Source of the DNA: an uncultured Pelagibacteraceae bacterium
GTDB lineage: Bacteria; Pseudomonadota; Alphaproteobacteria; Pelagibacterales; Pelagibacteraceae
Direction: 5' to 3'
DNA length: 64,000 nucleotides
Assembly (NCBI GenBank): GCA_902552755.1
Contig: CACDHV010000004.1
Coordinates: 1-64,000, forward strand
The first letter of the stretch is position 1. Each line of letters opens with the position of its first letter. A program made the position numbers and the translations under genes. This document shows, one piece after another, positions 47,771 to 57,059 of the stretch. Under the pieces are notes generated by a model. That model had not been told where the DNA came from. It saw only the letters and a list, made by a program, of their open reading frames with translations, and did no database searches.

Positions 47771-48541
47771 TTAATTATAAATATATTTTTCTTTTTTAAA
47801 CTCTTTTTCAAAAGTTTCGTACATTGAATTAAATATTTTGCTTTTTCTTCTCCTCCAATTGCTATCTACAATATAACTTGTAGAAACAACACCTTTGCCA
47901 GAACCAACAAGCAAGATTTCATCAAATTGATTTAATTCTTTTAGATAAATATTTTTTTTAATAATATTAAATTTTTTTTCATAAAATTTAAGGTTTACTC
48001 CTCTATAATATTTATTTTTTGCTGAATAAATTTTGTTCTTTTTTACAAATAATAAATTTGAAGTTCCAGTTTCAAATATTTTATCATTTACACATAAAGC
48101 AATGTCTTCTTTTGAAGTATTCATTTTTGATAAATAACCTAGTATTTTTTTATATTTTAAATTTTTATATTCAGGTTTAACTCTTTCATAGTGGACTAAT
48201 TTAATACCAAATTTTTGCTTAGGTTTAACTCTATTTCTAAGTGATATTGAAATAGTTTTTTTATTTAAAGCAACTCTGAGTAAATGATTATAAGATTTAG
48301 TTTTATCTATATTTTCATTTATTAGTTTTAATATTTTACTTTTTATTCCTTTATCATATATCTTATAAGCCTTTAATGATTTTATTAAATTATCAATGTG
48401 TGTTTTAAAAAAAAGAATTTTAGGTGGCTTATTATAGATCCACATTGTTGTAAAAACTCCATCCTTGTTCCATAGATCATCAAACTCAATTTCTTTAAAG
48501 TTTTTACGCTGATAAGATTTTTTTAATAAGTATTTTACCAT
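47771..48541 (-). CDS. pabC: Aminotransferase class IV (aminodeoxychorismate lyase-like)
   Basis: Class IV fold pattern (FETGTSNLLFVKKNKIYS); adjacent to pabA/pabB. Confidence 0.78.
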   Translation of the reverse strand: MVKYLLKKSYQRKNFKEIEFDDLWNKDGVFTTMWIYNKPPKILFFKTHIDNLIKSLKAYKIYDKGIKSKILKLINENIDKTKSYNHLLRVALNKKTISISLRNRVKPKQKFGIKLVHYERVKPEYKNLKYKKILGYLSKMNTSKEDIALCVNDKIFETGTSNLLFVKKNKIYSAKNKYYRGVNLKFYEKKFNIIKKNIYLKELNQFDEILLVGSGKGVVSTSYIVDSNWRRRKSKIFNSMYETFEKEFKKEKYIYN

Positions 48542-49061
48542 TATTTGTCAAAAAAGATTCTGGGTGAAACTGAAATCCATATACATCATCTTGAGTATTT
48601 TCGAAACCCATTGCTATATCAGATTTAGTACATCTCATTGTGATATTAAATTTCTCTTTCATAAAAGGTTCTTTTAACTTGAGTGAATGGTACCTGCCAA
48701 CTTTAAAAATTGAATTTTTTTTAAAAATAGAATTATTGCTTGTAACTTTAACAGTCGATTGAAAACCATGGTAAATATTTTTTTGCTGAATAATTTTTCC
48801 ATTTTCACTGTGTAAGATCAATTGATAACCAAGACAGATACCAATAATTTTTTTTACTCCTTTGAATTTATTATAAATCTTTATAGATATTGGATAATCT
48901 TTGGGAGATCCTGGTCCAGGAGAAAAAACAATCGTATTACATTTATCTAACATTTTTTTATTTATATCAAAGTAGTTTGAGCAATAAACTTCATCAAATT
49001 CAGAAAATTGGTGAACCACATTCCATGTAAATGAATCTTGATGATCAATAATATAAATCAT
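48504..49061 (-). CDS. pabA: Aminodeoxychorismate/anthranilate synthase glutamine amidotransferase
   Basis: YIIDHQDSFTWNVVHQF; FSPGPGSPKDYP; GICLGYQLI; GFQFHPESFLTNNG. Confidence 0.9.
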   Translation of the reverse strand: MIYIIDHQDSFTWNVVHQFSEFDEVYCSNYFDINKKMLDKCNTIVFSPGPGSPKDYPISIKIYNKFKGVKKIIGICLGYQLILHSENGKIIQQKNIYHGFQSTVKVTSNNSIFKKNSIFKVGRYHSLKLKEPFMKEKFNITMRCTKSDIAMGFENTQDDVYGFQFHPESFLTNNGKILIKKILSA

Positions 49062-50272
49062 TTAAATAATTCCAAAAGTGATTTTGCTTTGATAAAGTTT
49101 TCATTGAATTCTTTTTTTGAATTGCTATCTAATACAACTCCAGAAGCTGCAGATATTTCTGATTTACTTTTAAAGTTTAAAATTGATCTAATAATTATAT
49201 TAAACCGCATATCTTGATTAAATTTTATATACCCAAAACTTCCAGTAAAAATATTTCTATCCTCTTTTTCTTGCGAATTAAGTAATTCCAATGTTCTTAT
49301 TTTAGGACAACCAATGACAGATCCACCTGGCATCATTGACTTAATTATTTCTTTAACAGATGTTTTTTGATTTAATTTTCCAATAATGCTACTTACGTAG
49401 TGGTATAGGTGCTTATATTCCTCCACATATTTTTGTTTTTTGATTTTTACTGTACCTGGTTTGCATATTCTAGATAAATCGTTTCTTTCAAGATCAACAA
49501 TCATATTATGTTCTTTAGTTTCTTTGATGTTATTTCTAAAGAATTTGAGAGCTTTAGATTTTGTTGTATATTTATTTTTTTTTAAGGTACCAGCAATAGG
49601 TTTGGTATTTATAAAATTACCAACTCGATTGATTAAAGTTTCAGGAGAACAGCTAACTATTGAATAATCTTTATCTCTAATCATAAATGATTCAGGCGCA
49701 GAGTTAATCTTCATTAGTTTCCAAAAGAAATTTACCGAATTAATTGTAGATTTATTTTTGTACTTTGTGCATATTTTAATTTGGTACGTTTCACCCTCTC
49801 TAATTTTTCTTGAAAATGTATCAAATATTTTTTGATATTTGTTAAAATCTAAATTGAGCTTAAAAGGGCTTAGAATTTTGGTTTTTTGAAAGACTTCATT
49901 GAATTGAGCTCTTTTTATATTTGAATGAATAGTAATTTTTTTTCTTATTTTAATTACAGTTTCAGGTTTATAAAAAATACCCTTGTGAAATTTTAAATTT
50001 TTTTGGTTTTTTATAGATAAATTTAAAAGACTACATAAAATCTCATAACCAAAAAATCCCACATATAAGTCAGTTTCTTTTCTATATTTTTTCGAAGAAA
50101 AGCTATCTAAAAATTTTGCAATATTATTTTTGTTAAGCATTATCTTCTTTGAAAAATCAGTATAAATATTATAACCCCCGTCAACTTTATAAATAATAAG
50201 GGGCTTATTTGACTGATAAAGTTTTTCTAAATATTTATTAAACTTAAGTTTATGCTGCCTGAACTCGTTCAA
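49058..50272 (-). CDS. pabB: Aminodeoxychorismate synthase component I
   Basis: GETYQIKICTKY; SCSPETLI; KPIAGTLKKN; HNMIVDLERNDLSRIC; MMPGGSVIGCPKIRTLELL. Confidence 0.9.
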   Translation of the reverse strand: MNEFRQHKLKFNKYLEKLYQSNKPLIIYKVDGGYNIYTDFSKKIMLNKNNIAKFLDSFSSKKYRKETDLYVGFFGYEILCSLLNLSIKNQKNLKFHKGIFYKPETVIKIRKKITIHSNIKRAQFNEVFQKTKILSPFKLNLDFNKYQKIFDTFSRKIREGETYQIKICTKYKNKSTINSVNFFWKLMKINSAPESFMIRDKDYSIVSCSPETLINRVGNFINTKPIAGTLKKNKYTTKSKALKFFRNNIKETKEHNMIVDLERNDLSRICKPGTVKIKKQKYVEEYKHLYHYVSSIIGKLNQKTSVKEIIKSMMPGGSVIGCPKIRTLELLNSQEKEDRNIFTGSFGYIKFNQDMRFNIIIRSILNFKSKSEISAASGVVLDSNSKKEFNENFIKAKSLLELFK

Positions 50273-51473
50273 TTGTTTTCTCTTTTATAGGTAAGTGTAT
50301 CACACCAGCAAAAATAGAAAGTGCGATAGATGCGTACCAAGCATAATCAAAGTTACCATGCATTTCATAAAAAACCCCACCTAGATATGCTCCAAGAAAG
50401 GATCCTACCTGATGACTGACAAATACAATACCATATAAAAGACCTAGATGTTTTGTTCCAAATATGTGCCCCACTATTCCATTAGTTGGGGGTACAGTTG
50501 AAAGCCACAGAAGCCCAAATGTTACTCCAAATACTATACAATTAAATACGCTTGGAGGTAAAAATATAAAATAAATTAATGATACACCTCTTAAAAAATA
50601 AATAGCACTTAAAACTTTCTTTTTGCTAAATCTAGTTGCTAAATAACCTGCACCAATTGTACCAATCATATTAAAAACGCCAACTAGAGCTAATATCATT
50701 GCTGCTGTCCAATCGGGTAGCCCTCTATCCATCATATAAGTTGGGATATGCGTAGCCACTAAAGCAATATGCCAACCGCAAACAAAAAAACCAAGAGTTA
50801 AAAATATGAAACTTTTATTTCCAAAAGCCTCTCTTAAAGCTTCTGATGCTGTTTGATTGTTATCTAAATTACTACTTCCAACTGGAATTTTTGGTGTATT
50901 TACAAATAGAGCAACAATTAATCCAACTCCTAATAGAAAACAAAAATATAAAATTGTAATTTCCCACCCCATTTCAATTAATGAGTATCTAACCAATAAA
51001 GGTGAAACAAAAAAACCAAATGATCCTGCACATGTAACAATACCTGTTGCTATTGTTCTATTAGAAGCGGGAAAATGTTTAGCAACAACTGATACTGGGA
51101 TACTTATAGCAGTACCACCTAATCCTATACCAATCAATATTCCAATCGTTAGAGTAAAGTAGTGTCCAGTATTAAGTCCTGAGTAGAAAAGTAATAGTCC
51201 TGATAAAAAAAATAAAAAACCCACAAATATAGCTGTTGCACCTCCATATTTATCAGTTATGAAACCAAAAACTGGACTGAAGATTCCCCACATTAAAAGT
51301 TGCAAACCTATTACAAAACCAAAATGTGAGATAGAAATATTCAGATCTGTATTAAAATCAAAAAAAAATAAGCCAAATGTTTGCCTAATACCCATTGCAA
51401 AAATAACTGTTAATGAAGCTGCAATAAGGGTAACCAGTGCCTTTTTACTAGTGAAAAATTTTTCTTTGCTCAT
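50250..51473 (-). CDS. MFS transporter
   Basis: 12-TM pattern; GIRQTFGLFFFDFNTDLNIS; FGFITDKYGG. Confidence 0.9.
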   Translation of the reverse strand: MSKEKFFTSKKALVTLIAASLTVIFAMGIRQTFGLFFFDFNTDLNISISHFGFVIGLQLLMWGIFSPVFGFITDKYGGATAIFVGFLFFLSGLLLFYSGLNTGHYFTLTIGILIGIGLGGTAISIPVSVVAKHFPASNRTIATGIVTCAGSFGFFVSPLLVRYSLIEMGWEITILYFCFLLGVGLIVALFVNTPKIPVGSSNLDNNQTASEALREAFGNKSFIFLTLGFFVCGWHIALVATHIPTYMMDRGLPDWTAAMILALVGVFNMIGTIGAGYLATRFSKKKVLSAIYFLRGVSLIYFIFLPPSVFNCIVFGVTFGLLWLSTVPPTNGIVGHIFGTKHLGLLYGIVFVSHQVGSFLGAYLGGVFYEMHGNFDYAWYASIALSIFAGVIHLPIKEKTIERVQAA

Positions 51474-52645
51474 TTAACGAGCATAAGGCTTTTTCTAATA
51501 TCTGCAATTAAATCTTTTGGGTCTTCTAGTCCTACATGTAATCTTACCAAGTGTTCATTTTTATCTAAATTTAGGAATTTTCTATCGCCCATCTCAATAT
51601 CACTTTGCAGCAATGCTAAACTTTCAAACCCACCCCAACTATAACCATGACCAAATAATTTTAACGAATTTACAAATTTCAAAACAGATTTTCTGCTTTT
51701 AGATCTTATAATTAATCCCATAAGACCTGATGAGCCAGAGTAGTATTTTTTCCACATTCTAAAATTGAAAGAGTTTTTTTTATAAGGATACAAAAGTTTT
51801 ACTTTTTTGCTTTTGGAAAGAAATTTACAGACTTCTTTAGCATTAGACTCATGTTTATCTAATCTAATATCTAAAGTTCTTAAGCCTCTTGTTATTAAAT
51901 AAGCATCATCAGGACCTAATCTTAAACCCAAAACATCGTCTGCCTTTTTAACGTGTTTATATACTTTTTTGTTAACAGCTAAACTTCCACCCATCACATC
52001 GGAATGTCCTGAATAATATTTTGTTGCTGATACTATTGACATATCAAAACCCAATTTAATGGGTTTAAAAAAATATGGTGTTGCCCAGGTATTATCTATT
52101 GCAGTAAATATTTTATTTTTTTTTGCAATAGAAATAACTTTTTTTAGATCTTGGAATTCAAAAGTATTACTTCCAGGGCACTCAACGTAAATTAGTTTAG
52201 TTTTACTTGTTATGCTTTTTTCTAGAGACTTTAAATCATGAGGGTTATAAAATTTTGTTTTAATTCCAAATTCTTTAAGATAATTTTCACTTAAATTTCT
52301 AGTTGGATTGTAAAGTGGATCTGAAACTATTATCTCATCTCCTGGTCTTGTTACACTAAATATTGATAGAAATACCGATCCAAATCCAGTTGGAGTTAAA
52401 AATACATTGTATGATTCCTCCAGTTTGGTAAGAATTTTTTGTAATATGAAAGTAGTTGATGTACCTTTTCTACCGTAATCATAATGTCCACCTAATGGTT
52501 TTTTTAATGCCATTCTTTGCATTTTTCTTAAATCTTGCATTGATTTAAAAATAATTGTGGATGCCCTTACAACTGGTGGATTGACAGAATGGTTGTGAAA
52601 ATCTTTAGCTGTATGCTTTAAAAAAGTTTTAAAGGAATAATCCAT
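51470..52645 (-). CDS. metC: PLP-dependent Cys/Met metabolism enzyme (cystathionine beta-lyase-like)
   Basis: YDYGRKGTSTTFILQKILTKLE; DNTWATPYFFKPIKLGFDMSIVSATKYYSGHSDVMGG. Confidence 0.88.
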   Translation of the reverse strand: MDYSFKTFLKHTAKDFHNHSVNPPVVRASTIIFKSMQDLRKMQRMALKKPLGGHYDYGRKGTSTTFILQKILTKLEESYNVFLTPTGFGSVFLSIFSVTRPGDEIIVSDPLYNPTRNLSENYLKEFGIKTKFYNPHDLKSLEKSITSKTKLIYVECPGSNTFEFQDLKKVISIAKKNKIFTAIDNTWATPYFFKPIKLGFDMSIVSATKYYSGHSDVMGGSLAVNKKVYKHVKKADDVLGLRLGPDDAYLITRGLRTLDIRLDKHESNAKEVCKFLSKSKKVKLLYPYKKNSFNFRMWKKYYSGSSGLMGLIIRSKSRKSVLKFVNSLKLFGHGYSWGGFESLALLQSDIEMGDRKFLNLDKNEHLVRLHVGLEDPKDLIADIRKSLMLVK

Positions 52646-52720
52646 AAAAAATTTGATATGTACTTAGGACAATGCTATATCCACCAAATAAGTCAATAAA
52701 ATAGTAAAACTAAGGAGATT

Positions 52721-52804
52721 ATGGGATATCCAAAAAAACATAGAGGCCGTAGAAAAATGGGCTCTAAAAAGAGAAGAGCAAGAAAAAAAAATAAAAAGAA
52801 ATAG
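52721..52804 (+). CDS. 27-aa extremely basic peptide
   Basis: MGYPKKHRGRRKMGSKKRRARKKNKKK*; strong aaggag SD just upstream of ATG; below the ORF-track cutoff. Confidence 0.65.
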   Translation: MGYPKKHRGRRKMGSKKRRARKKNKKK

Positions 52805-52809
52805 AAAAT

Positions 52810-53928
52810 TTAATCTTTAATCCAACCACCACCTAGAACTTTGTGACCGAATTGGTCTTTTTTGTAAAATACACAAGCTTGGCCAGGAGATATTCCGTAT
52901 TCTGGTTTTAGAAGATTTACTTTAACATTTTCATTATCTTTTATATCTACTTTTGCATCTAAAAGTTTGCCAGTAGATCTTACTTTGACCAATATATTTT
53001 TATCTAATTCATTTATATTTGTTAGTAAATTTACGTTTTTTAAATTTATATTACTTCTTGCCAGCTTTTCTTTTGGACCAATGTAAATTTCATTTTTCTC
53101 AGCATCAATTTTAATTACATAAAATGGCTCCTCGTTTGAAACTTTAATTCCTTTTCTTTGACCAATAGTAAAATTGACTATGCCATCATGTACTCCAACA
53201 ACTTTTCCATCTAAATTTTTAATATTTCCTTTTCTGTATGATTCTGGTTTGAATTTTTTTATTACAGAAGCATAATCTCCGTTGGGTACAAAGCATATAT
53301 CTTGACTATCTGGTTTATCAGCAACATTTAAATTCAGATTTTTTGCAATTTCTCTTGTTTTATCTTTAAGAAGTCCACCTAGTGGAAATCTTATATAATT
53401 TAATTGCTCTCTTGTGGTATTAAATAAAAAATAACTTTGATCTCTATTTTCGTCAATTGCTCTGTACATATTCGTTGAGTTATCTTTAGTTAAACTTTTT
53501 ACATAATGACCAGTAATTAGCGCATCTGCATTTAAATCTTTAGAAAATTCAAATAAATCTTTGAACTTAACTGTCTGATTACATTGTACACATGGTATTG
53601 GTGTTTCACCCTTTAAATAACTATCTACAAAGTTATCTATAACACCTTGTTTAAACTTATCTTGGTAATATAAAATCTTATGTTCAATATCTAACTTGTG
53701 TGCAACTCTTTTTGCATCCATAATATCTTGACCTGAGCAGCACTGTTTTGAAGCAGCAACTTCTTTGCCATCATTGTAAAGTTTTAAAGTAATTCCAATT
53801 ACGTTATAACCTTCTTGTTTCATCATCCCAGCAACAGTTGAGGAGTCTACACCACCAGACATTGCTACCACTACTGTAGTTTCTGACGGTTTTTTATTAA
53901 ATCCTAAAGAGTTAGTTTCTAAATTCAT
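52810..53928 (-). CDS. mnmA: tRNA-specific 2-thiouridylase
   Basis: [79 protein letters not shown]. Confidence 0.95.
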   Translation of the reverse strand: MNLETNSLGFNKKPSETTVVVAMSGGVDSSTVAGMMKQEGYNVIGITLKLYNDGKEVAASKQCCSGQDIMDAKRVAHKLDIEHKILYYQDKFKQGVIDNFVDSYLKGETPIPCVQCNQTVKFKDLFEFSKDLNADALITGHYVKSLTKDNSTNMYRAIDENRDQSYFLFNTTREQLNYIRFPLGGLLKDKTREIAKNLNLNVADKPDSQDICFVPNGDYASVIKKFKPESYRKGNIKNLDGKVVGVHDGIVNFTIGQRKGIKVSNEEPFYVIKIDAEKNEIYIGPKEKLARSNINLKNVNLLTNINELDKNILVKVRSTGKLLDAKVDIKDNENVKVNLLKPEYGISPGQACVFYKKDQFGHKVLGGGWIKD

Positions 53929-53969
53929 TTGATGGTATTTATACTTATTTCCATTATAAGTTAAATTAA

Positions 53970-54146
53970 ATGATTTTAGATTTTGAACCAGGTGACAAAG
54001 TTATTAATCCAGCTAATAAAAGTTGGGGTATTGGTCAAGTTCAGTCTATTATTAATCACAAAGTAACTGTTAATTTCCAAAATGTTGGAAAAAAAGTAAT
54101 AAATGCAAATAATATTGAACTCGAAAGAATTGATAATAATGGATGA
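53970..54146 (+). CDS. DUF3553-like small protein
   Basis: Manual translation [66 protein letters not shown] overlap with cysQ. Confidence 0.8.
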   Translation: MILDFEPGDKVINPANKSWGIGQVQSIINHKVTVNFQNVGKKVINANNIELERIDNNG

Positions 54147-54912
54147 AAGTAAAATTAAGAGTGTTGTCGAAGATTTAATTAATACTTTTCTAATCGCTGG
54201 TGAATTGTCTATTAAACTAAGAGAGAAAGGTTTAAATAAAGAGATTAAATCTGACAATACCCCTGTAAGCAATGGTGATCTTGAGGTAAATAAAATTATC
54301 ACAAAAAAATTGCTAGAGTTGACGCCAGATATACCCATTGTTTCTGAGGAAACTTCACACAATAAATCTAAAAATAATTTAAAAAACTTCTGGCTAGTTG
54401 ATCCAATTGACGGAACATACGACTATATAAATGATGGTGAGGAATTTACTATTAATGCTGGATTAATATTAAATGGAAAAGCTGTTGCCGGTTTAATTAA
54501 TGTGCCTGCAAAAAAAAGGATGTTTTATAGTTTTGGAAAAGGTCAATCATATGAAATTACTTCTAACAAAACTATAAAATTAGACTGTAAGAAAATTACT
54601 CCTAAAGGTTCAATAAAAGTAGTTTCGTATTCAAACAAACTAAAACCTGAAATTGAAAAAATACATAAAGATTTAGGAGTAACAGACCACATTCGAATGA
54701 AAAGCTCTCTTAAATTTTGTGTAATAGCTACAGGAGAATTTGATGGATATGTTGCTGAGCCAAGGGCTTGTGAATGGGATATAGCTGCAGGGCACGCTAT
54801 ACTTGAAAACGCAGGCGGAATAGTAACAGATTTTAATGGCAATGAAATTACGTATGGTAAAAAAGATTTTAAAAATCCAAGTATAATCTTAAAGAGAAGT
54901 AAAAATTTATAA
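54139..54912 (+). CDS. cysQ: 3'(2'),5'-bisphosphate nucleotidase (CysQ-like inositol monophosphatase family)
   Basis: VSEETSHNKSKNNLKNFWLVDPIDGTYDYINDGEEFTINAGLI; EPRACEWDIAAGHAILENAGG. Confidence 0.88.
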   Translation: MDESKIKSVVEDLINTFLIAGELSIKLREKGLNKEIKSDNTPVSNGDLEVNKIITKKLLELTPDIPIVSEETSHNKSKNNLKNFWLVDPIDGTYDYINDGEEFTINAGLILNGKAVAGLINVPAKKRMFYSFGKGQSYEITSNKTIKLDCKKITPKGSIKVVSYSNKLKPEIEKIHKDLGVTDHIRMKSSLKFCVIATGEFDGYVAEPRACEWDIAAGHAILENAGGIVTDFNGNEITYGKKDFKNPSIILKRSKNL

Positions 54913-55058
54913 TGAGTGAACAATTAAGAATAATTTTAATTATAATTGTATCTGTATCAATATTTGGTTTAATTGTATTTGTGATGGTTAAAAATTATAT
55001 AAGAAATAAAATTCAATACTATTTAGAAGAAAAAAATAAAAAAACTAAAGAAGATTAA
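54912..55058 (+). CDS. 48-aa single-TM protein
   Basis: Manual translation MSEQLRIILIIIVSVSIFGLIVFVMVKNYIRNKIQYYLEEKNKKTKED*; abuts cysQ. Confidence 0.55.
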   Translation: MSEQLRIILIIIVSVSIFGLIVFVMVKNYIRNKIQYYLEEKNKKTKED

Positions 55059-55608
55059 TTATTTTTAAATATTCATCTTTTTCAAGATCCATAACTCTTC
55101 TTGAAACTTCAAAATCGAAACCTGAACGAGCTAATACTCCTATATCTTTTTTGTAAAACAAAGGTCGATTGTCCTCTTGTCTTGATGGTCCAATTCTTTT
55201 CTTTTTACAGATTTTTATGGCTGAAAAAAAATCCTGATCTTCATTCTTATCTTTAATTTGTTCAATTGTATTTTTAATATATTTTTCACCTACACCTTTA
55301 TTCATTAAGTAATTTCTTATTTTGTTTATAGATGATCCTCTTTGTATTAAACTTTTTGCTTTGGACTCTGAATAAAACTTATCGTTTATAAACTTTGATT
55401 TCTCTAAATCCTCAAGAACAATATCTATAAGATTAGAGACATCATTTTTTTTTATATTAGGGGTTCTTGATGTTAGATATTTTTTTAATAAATAAGTTCT
55501 TAATTGTTGTTTAGATGGCGCAAATTTTTCTACATAATTAAGTGCAAAATTAGTCATCTCATCAACGGTTACTTCTAAAGTCTTTTTTTTATTTTTTATG
55601 GGAATCAT
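55045..55608 (-). CDS. recX: RecX-family regulatory protein
   Basis: ALNYVEKFAPSKQQLRTYLLKKY; FINDKFYSESKAKSLIQRGSSINKIRNYLMNKGV. Confidence 0.85.
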   Translation of the reverse strand: MIPIKNKKKTLEVTVDEMTNFALNYVEKFAPSKQQLRTYLLKKYLTSRTPNIKKNDVSNLIDIVLEDLEKSKFINDKFYSESKAKSLIQRGSSINKIRNYLMNKGVGEKYIKNTIEQIKDKNEDQDFFSAIKICKKKRIGPSRQEDNRPLFYKKDIGVLARSGFDFEVSRRVMDLEKDEYLKIINLL

Positions 55609-55637
55609 TGTTTTATTTAATATAATATAAAAATAAT

Positions 55638-56111
55638 ATGATTGAACAAATAGCAGCTTTTTTTACCATTGAGATGATTTATTTGTGGTTAAATATAGGT
55701 GTAATACCCTTCTGGTTAATTCTGATTATTTTTCCACAGTCAAAGATTTGTGGATTATTGGTTACTTCTGTGTTCCCATTTTTTATTTTAACGGCTGTCT
55801 ATGTTTATCTAGGTTATTATTTCTACATTTCTGGATATGATTTTGATTATAATTTTACGCTGTACCTTGGTCTGTATGACTTGAGAAATCTTTTTGAAGC
55901 TGAAGCTTTTTTGATAATGTTTTGGACACACTTTTTAGCAATAAACTTATTTTGTGGAGCGTGGATAATGAAAGATAGTCAAAAATTATTTATGTCTAGA
56001 TACATAGTCTTCATTCCAATAATAATAACTTATTTTATTGGTCCCTTAGGTTTAGTTATTTATTGGATAATAAGAATGTTCTACGCTAAAAGAATAAATT
56101 TGTTAGATTAA
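55638..56111 (+). CDS. ABA4-like (DUF4281) membrane protein
   Basis: GLYDLRNLFEAEAFLIMFWTHFLAINLFCGAWIMKDSQKL; FIGPLGLVIYWIIRM. Confidence 0.8.
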   Translation: MIEQIAAFFTIEMIYLWLNIGVIPFWLILIIFPQSKICGLLVTSVFPFFILTAVYVYLGYYFYISGYDFDYNFTLYLGLYDLRNLFEAEAFLIMFWTHFLAINLFCGAWIMKDSQKLFMSRYIVFIPIIITYFIGPLGLVIYWIIRMFYAKRINLLD

Positions 56112-56119
56112 AAGCTAAA

Positions 56120-56506
56120 TTACTTTACTACTTTAAAACCTGAATTTTGCATTGATCCAAAACCACCATCTACATGGCAAATATTTTTAAAACCCATACT
56201 TTGTAAAGTTTTTGTAGCTAATGCTGATCTTAGCCCTCCAGCACAAAAAAGAACCATTTCCTTATTCATATCAATTTTACCATCTTTAAAATATTGACTA
56301 TCTGGATCCATCCAAAATTCCAGCATTCCTCTTGGTATGTGAGAAGACTTTTCTATTTTTCCTAATCTTTCTAATTCTCTTACATCTCTGATATCGATAA
56401 GGTTGCATGTATCATTATTTAATTTTTCTAGAGCTTCCTCTGGTGATATGGTTTTAATTTCCTTTAAAGCTTCTGCGACTAAAGTTGATGCTGATTTTAT
56501 TGTCAT
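56120..56506 (-). CDS. Rhodanese-like domain protein
   Basis: NLIDIRDVRELERLGKIEKSSHIPRG; VLFCAGGLRSALATKTLQSMGF. Confidence 0.92.
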   Translation of the reverse strand: MTIKSASTLVAEALKEIKTISPEEALEKLNNDTCNLIDIRDVRELERLGKIEKSSHIPRGMLEFWMDPDSQYFKDGKIDMNKEMVLFCAGGLRSALATKTLQSMGFKNICHVDGGFGSMQNSGFKVVK

Positions 56507-56559
56507 AAATGTTTATTACACTAAATTAAAAATATTACTATATAAACAAAGGTTATTAA

Positions 56560-57003
56560 ATGAAAGCTCCAAATTTTAAATTATCATCTACATCAGGTAA
56601 AACTGTTGAATTAAGTAAAGTAAAATCAAAATTTATCATCATCTATTTCTATCCGAAAGATAATACAAGTGGATGTACAATTGAGACAAATGACTTTAAC
56701 AAACTTTTAAGTAAATTTGAGAAACTTGGATGCACAATTTTTGGAATATCTAAAGATAGTTTAGAAAGTCATGAAAAATGGAGTAAAAAACTTAACTTAA
56801 AATTTGAACTATTAGCAGACGAAGATAAAACTTCCTTAAAAGCTTATAAAGCTTGGACCAAAAAGAAATTTATGGGTAGAGAATTTATGGGTACAGTAAG
56901 AAGCACTTTTATTATTGAGAAAAATAAAATCATTAAGGAATGGAGAAACGTTAAGGCAGCGGGCCATGCTGCAGAGGTTTTAGACTTCATAAAAAATTAC
57001 TAA
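56560..57003 (+). CDS. bcp: Thioredoxin-dependent peroxiredoxin (Bcp)
   Basis: FIIIYFYPKDNTSGCTIETNDFN; GISKDSLESHEKW. Confidence 0.93.
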   Translation: MKAPNFKLSSTSGKTVELSKVKSKFIIIYFYPKDNTSGCTIETNDFNKLLSKFEKLGCTIFGISKDSLESHEKWSKKLNLKFELLADEDKTSLKAYKAWTKKKFMGREFMGTVRSTFIIEKNKIIKEWRNVKAAGHAAEVLDFIKNY

Positions 57004-57005
57004 AA

Positions 57006-57031
57006 AAAAGGCCCCATTTAAGGGGCCTTTT
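57006..57031. terminator. Rho-independent (bidirectional) terminator
   Basis: aaaaggcccc-atttaa-ggggcctttt between bcp and amt. Confidence 0.93.
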
Positions 57032-57059
57032 GTCAACTATAGAGAGAGATAGTTATTCT

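Noticed and set aside
53976-54362. 128-aa minus-strand ORF
   Set aside because: Antisense to the DUF3553-like gene and cysQ, both better supported.
54543-54923. 126-aa minus-strand ORF
   Set aside because: Antisense to cysQ metal-binding motifs.
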